DNA of 64,000 nucleotides from Microlunatus lacustris (GTDB lineage Bacteria > Actinomycetota > Actinomycetes > Propionibacteriales > Propionibacteriaceae). The DNA lies in the NCBI GenBank assembly GCA_039527025.1, contig BAAAJN010000003.1:310001-374000 (forward strand), written 5' to 3'. Both the position numbers and the translations under genes were made by a program. This document shows, piece after piece, positions 60,227 to 64,000 of the stretch. Within the stretch, counting starts at the first letter, position 1. The number at the start of each line of letters is the position of its first letter. The notes below the pieces were generated by a model, which saw nothing but the letters and a program-made list of their open reading frames with translations, was not told the origin of the DNA and ran no database searches.

Positions 60227-61269
60227 CCGACACCGCCAAGGCAACGACCCAGGAGGCCCTGGCCGAGAAGGGCTCCGGCCAGGTGACGACGTCGCCCACC
60301 ACAGGCGAACCGGTTCGCCGCTTCTCCCGCCCCTGGTGGGCGGCCCTCGCGCTGCGCAACGCGATGCTCATCGTGGTCGTGCTGGTGATCTGCTACTTCA
60401 GCTACCGGAGCCTCCGCTTCACCAGCCTCGACAACCTGACCACCATCCTGATCGCCGCGGCGCCCTTCGCCCTGATCGCCCTGGGACAGACGCTGGTCAT
60501 CCTGACCGGCGGCATCGACCTCTCGGTCGGCAGCATCATCGCCATGTCGGCGATGGCCGCGGCCGCGGTCGCGAAGGCGAACCCCGGCCAGGTCTGGCTG
60601 ACGCTGCTGACGGCTCTGGTGGTCGGGCTGGCCGCCGGCGCGGTCAACGGGTTCTTCGTCTCGGTGGTCAGCGTCCCGCCGTTCATCGCCACCCTCGGCA
60701 TGCTGACCGCCGGGTCGGGCATCGCCTACGCCATCGGCGGCGGCGCCCCGATCAACGGTCTGCCTGCCGAGTTCGGGGCCATCGCCAACACCAAGGTCCT
60801 CGGTCTGCAGATCCCGGTGATCGTGATGATCATCGGCATCATCGGTTTCGCCGTGGTGATGCGCCGGACCGCCTACGGCATGCGCGTGTACGCCGTCGGG
60901 GGCAACCGCGCCGCCGCCGAGATCGCCGGCGTCAACGCCCGCCGGATGCTGTTCAGCGTCTACGCGATCTCCGGGGTGCTGGCCGGCCTCTCCGGGGTGA
61001 TGCTCGCCTCCCGCGTGATCTCCGGGCCGCCCAACCTCGGCCAGGGCTACGAGCTCGACGCCATCGCCGCCGTCGTCATCGGTGGCGCCAGCCTGATGGG
61101 CGGCCGCGGCTCGGTCTGGGGCACCGCGCTCGGGCTGGTCCTCATCCAGACCCTCAACAACGGGCTGGACATCTTGCTGGTGCCCTCCTACTGGCAGAAC
61201 GTCATCACCGGTCTCCTGATCGTCTTCGCCGTCGCGGTCGACGTCTGGACCACCCGCCGACAGCAATAG
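60223..61269 (+). CDS. CUT2 sugar ABC transporter permease (RbsC type)
   Basis: 348 aa, GTG start. Long cytoplasmic N-terminus (about 45 residues), then eight to ten helices with GQTLVILTGGIDLSVGSIIA, AVNGFFVSVVSVPPFIATLG and GGASLMGGRGSVWGT, all RbsC-family marks. Works as a homodimer with the RbsA-type ATPase. Confidence 0.94.
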
Positions 61270-61362
61270 CCGCTCGCGGCACCCGTACGCCCGGACCCGT
61301 CCGGCAGCCAATCCCTCACCAGTCACGCACCTGCACCTCCCGAACTCCAAGGAGAACCTCGA

Positions 61363-62430
61363 ATGTCCCGACTGACCCGCACGCTGGCGACGGTCGCCGC
61401 CGCTGCCCTGACCCTCAGCATGGCGGCCTGTGGCGCCGGCGACACGAGCCAGAACGCCGACCCGGCCGCCAGCGGTGAGGCCCAGCAGCTCCGCATCGGC
61501 GTCACCGTCTACGACATGAGCTCCTTCATCACCGCCGGCAAGGAGGGGATGGAGGCCTACGCCGAGGCCAACGGCATCGAGCTGCTGTGGAACTCGGCCA
61601 ACCTCGACGTCAGCACCCAGGCCAACCAGATGGACCAGCTGATCAACGCCAAGGTCGACGCCGTCGTCGTGGTGCCGGTGCAGGCTGACTCGCTGCAGCC
61701 GCAGGTCGCCGCGGCCAAGGCGGCGGGCGTGCCGATCGTCCCCGTCAACGCCGCCCTCAACAACCCCGACATCTCCGGCAACGTGCAGCCCGACGACGTC
61801 AAGGCGGGCGCCGAGGAGATGCAGATGATGGTCGACGAGCTCGGCGGCAAGGGCAACATCGTCGTGCTGCAGGGCCCGCTGGGCCAGTCCGGTCAGATCG
61901 ACCGGCAGAAGGGCATCGACCAGGTCCTCGCCGAGAACCCCGACATCAAGGTGCTGGCCCAGGACACCGCCAACTGGAAGCGGGACGAGGCGGTCAACAA
62001 GATGAAGAACTGGATCTCCGCCTACGGTGACGACATCGACGGCGTCGTCTCGCAGAACGACGACATGGGCCTCGGCGCCCTGCAGGCCCTCAAGGAGTCG
62101 GGGAACACCGTCCCGATCGTCGGCATCGACGGCATCGAGGACGGCCTCAAGGCCGTCGAGTCCGGCGACTTCATCGGCACCATGCTGCAGAACGGCACCG
62201 TCGAGCTCTCGGCCGGGCTGGCCGTCGCCGCCGCCATCGCCCGCGGCGAGGAGGTCAACACCGAGCCGGTCTACCTGATGCCCAAGATCACCAAGGAGAA
62301 CGTCGACGTGGCCATGCAGCACGTCGTCACCGACCGCCAGGCGTTCCTCGACGCCCTGCCGCAGCTGACCGCGGAGAACCTCAAGACCGGCAACATCGCC
62401 TACGAGGGCATCGCCGGGCAGGAGAAGTGA
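61363..62430 (+). CDS. CUT2 sugar-binding lipoprotein (RbsB type)
   Basis: 355 aa. AAGGAGAA ribosome site, lipoprotein signal with lipobox SMAAC, then a periplasmic-binding fold: MDQLINAKVDAVVVVPVQAD, VNAALNNPDISGNVQPDD, DGVVSQNDDMGLGALQALKE, VPIVGIDGIEDGLKAV. Binds the monosaccharide or polyol imported by the two preceding proteins. Ligand not predictable from motifs. Confidence 0.93.
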   Translation: MSRLTRTLATVAAAALTLSMAACGAGDTSQNADPAASGEAQQLRIGVTVYDMSSFITAGKEGMEAYAEANGIELLWNSANLDVSTQANQMDQLINAKVDAVVVVPVQADSLQPQVAAAKAAGVPIVPVNAALNNPDISGNVQPDDVKAGAEEMQMMVDELGGKGNIVVLQGPLGQSGQIDRQKGIDQVLAENPDIKVLAQDTANWKRDEAVNKMKNWISAYGDDIDGVVSQNDDMGLGALQALKESGNTVPIVGIDGIEDGLKAVESGDFIGTMLQNGTVELSAGLAVAAAIARGEEVNTEPVYLMPKITKENVDVAMQHVVTDRQAFLDALPQLTAENLKTGNIAYEGIAGQEK

Positions 62431-62455
62431 CGGACGCGGCGGCGGAGGTCGAGAC

Positions 62456-63232
62456 GTGCTGACCCCACCGGTCGTCGACACCTCGAGCCTGTCGGTCCGG
62501 CTCGACGGCGCGGTCGCCGTGATCACCGGGGGTGCTTCGGGCATCGGCCTGGCCATCGCCGAGCGGTACGCCGCCTCGGGCGCGCAGGTGATGATCCTGG
62601 ACCGCGACGAGCAGGCGGCGGCGGCGGCCGCGGAGAAGGTCGGGTCCGGCGCCGGGGCCTACGGCTGTGACGTCACCTCCAGCGCGTCGGTCCGGGAGGC
62701 GGTCGCCGCGGTCGTGGCGGCCGCCGGCCGGATCGACATCCTGGTGAACTCCGCCGGGGTCGCCCTGCTGGCCCCCGCGGAGGAGCTCAGCGACGCGCAC
62801 TGGGAAGCGACCCTGGCGGTCAACCTCACCGGCACCTACCTGATGTGCCGGGAGGTCGGGGCCGGGATGCTCGAGCGGGGCCGGGGCAAGATCATCAACC
62901 TGGCCTCCCAGGCGGCCACGGTGGCGCTGGCCGACCACATCGCCTACTGCGCCTCGAAGTTCGGCGTCGTCGGCCTGACCCGGGTGCTCGCCCTGGAGTG
63001 GGGCGCGCGCGGGGTGACCGCGAACACCATCTCGCCGACGGTGGTGCTCACGCCGCTGGGCATCAACGCCTGGGACAACCCGAAGGGGATGGCGCACATG
63101 GCCGAGATCCCCGTCGGCCGGTTCGCGATGCCCGAGGAGATCGCGGCCACCGCGGCCTTCCTGGCCAGCGGCGCCGCCGACATGGTCAACGGCGCCGACC
63201 TGGTGGTGGACGGCGGGTTCACGATCCGTTGA
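62456..63232 (+). CDS. SDR family sugar/polyol dehydrogenase
   Basis: 258 aa, GTG start 25 nt after the binding-protein gene. Cofactor motif TGGASGIG (24-31) followed by DRDE (NAD-type), NSAGV, NLASQAA, catalytic YCASK. It resembles polyol dehydrogenases such as Listeria GolD (D-arabinitol) and D-threitol dehydrogenase. Coupled to a FGGY kinase by a 4-bp overlap, giving polyol to ketose to ketose-phosphate. The exact polyol is inferred only as a class. Confidence 0.88.
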   Translation: MLTPPVVDTSSLSVRLDGAVAVITGGASGIGLAIAERYAASGAQVMILDRDEQAAAAAAEKVGSGAGAYGCDVTSSASVREAVAAVVAAAGRIDILVNSAGVALLAPAEELSDAHWEATLAVNLTGTYLMCREVGAGMLERGRGKIINLASQAATVALADHIAYCASKFGVVGLTRVLALEWGARGVTANTISPTVVLTPLGINAWDNPKGMAHMAEIPVGRFAMPEEIAATAAFLASGAADMVNGADLVVDGGFTIR

Positions 63233-64000
63233 GCCCGCTCGCGGACCCGAGCGGGGCCCGGCCACCCCTGGCCCCGGGGTGGCGGCCCGATCCGCTGTTC
63301 CTGGGGATCGACTGCTCGACCACCGGCAGCAAGGCCGTGCTGGTGGACGTCGCCGGCCACACCGTCGCGGCAGGGAGCTCACCCCTGGTGAGCTCCTCGC
63401 CGCGGGCGGGTTGGCACGAGCAGGACGCCCGGACCTGGTGGCCGGCCACCGACGCCGCCGTGCAGCAAGCGCTGGCCGGTGTGCAGGACCGGTCCCGCGT
63501 GGTGGCGCTCTGCCTCACCCACCAGCGCGAGACGTTCGTGGCCGTCGACGAGGCCAACGTCCCGCTGCACCCGGCCCTGCTCTGGCTCGACGCCCGGGCG
63601 GCTGACGAGATCGCCGAGCTGGGCACCGCCGAGGTCGAGCGGCTGTGCGGCAAGCCGGCGGACATCACCCCGGCGCTGTACAAACTGGCCTGGGTGCGGC
63701 GGCACCGGCCCGCGTGGCTGGCCGCTGCCCACCGGGTGGTCGACACCCACGCCTTCCTGGTGCACGAGCTGACCGGCCGCTGGGACACCTCGGTCAGCTC
63801 GGCCGACCCGCTGGCCCTGCTCGACGTGGCCACCCGCGACTGGTCCGACGTGCTGCTGGCCGTGGCCGGGGTGCGCCGCGACCAGCTGCCCGACCTGCAC
63901 GACGCCGGGGCGGTGCTGGGCCCGCTGCGGCCCGAGGTCGTGGAGCGGTGGGGGGTCCCGGCCGACGTGGCCGTGGCCGCCGGGCTCGGTGACGGCCAGG
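63229..64000 (+). CDS. FGGY family carbohydrate kinase (xylulokinase-like), 5' part
   Basis: 257 codons visible; the 3' end is beyond the window. Start is TTG 63229, overlapping the preceding stop (TTGA); no ATG or GTG fits before the domain. N-terminal phosphate motif LFLGIDCSTTGSKAVLVD, then LCLTHQRETFVAVD, WLDARAADE, and the start of a second-domain GLGDGQ at the edge. It would phosphorylate the ketose made by the SDR. Xylulokinase versus another pentulo- or tetrulokinase cannot be decided. Confidence 0.88.
   Translation, partial: MSPLADPSGARPPLAPGWRPDPLFLGIDCSTTGSKAVLVDVAGHTVAAGSSPLVSSSPRAGWHEQDARTWWPATDAAVQQALAGVQDRSRVVALCLTHQRETFVAVDEANVPLHPALLWLDARAADEIAELGTAEVERLCGKPADITPALYKLAWVRRHRPAWLAAAHRVVDTHAFLVHELTGRWDTSVSSADPLALLDVATRDWSDVLLAVAGVRRDQLPDLHDAGAVLGPLRPEVVERWGVPADVAVAAGLGDGQ

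Overview
The window is very GC-rich with GC-biased third codon positions, frequent GTG starts, many 4-bp stop/start overlaps and several genes whose -10 box sits 6-7 nt before the start codon (leaderless transcripts). This fits a chromosomal segment of a high-GC actinobacterium. A soil or plant-litter member of the Propionibacteriales (Microlunatus/Friedmanniella-like) is my guess from gene content only. I see no phage, plasmid, IS or CRISPR signature.

Layout. 1-5.5 kb: 3' end of an SDR gene, a D-aminoacylase-type amidohydrolase, a PiT phosphate transporter with a small membrane protein, a decayed wall-protein fragment, a secreted phosphodiester glycosidase-like protein and tRNA-Arg(ACG). 5.8-9.8 kb: a secreted GH43 arabinanase with LamG and ricin modules behind repeats and a palindrome, then a divergent mazG/grpB pair bracketed by pairs of 28-bp hairpin repeats. 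9.8-17.4 kb: two TetR-linked ABC exporter cassettes, a truncated trkA, a 41-bp tandem duplication carrying a promoter, a GH1 beta-glucosidase pseudogene and a cytochrome P450.

17.4-34 kb is the most interesting block. It holds a CUT1 sugar ABC importer, a LacI repressor, a GMC flavoprotein fused to a gluconate-2-dehydrogenase-subunit-3 domain, a GH120 beta-xylosidase, a GH5 glycosidase, a D-xylose-dehydrogenase-like SDR, two aldo/keto reductases, a ThuA protein and a GH42 enzyme. The glycosidases lack signal peptides. The picture is import of hemicellulose-type oligosaccharides, hydrolysis inside the cell, and oxidation of the sugar rather than (or as well as) isomerisation and phosphorylation.

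34-47 kb is mixed housekeeping and accessory genes: pentapeptide-DinB fusion, aquaporin, TetR, TIM-barrel isomerase, ChrA, ABM monooxygenase, a FucP-type sugar symporter behind a CRP-consensus palindrome, GH25 lysozyme, GH13 enzyme, esterase lipoprotein, Nudix and an MFS drug exporter. 47-53.4 kb is a second LacI-controlled CUT1 sugar operon with a medium-chain dehydrogenase and a sugar isomerase, ending in a strong terminator. 53.4-57.5 kb holds small redox and metabolic genes including menB. 57.5-64 kb is a SorC-controlled CUT2 (Rbs-type) importer with an SDR and a FGGY kinase, running off the right edge, probably for a sugar alcohol or pentose.
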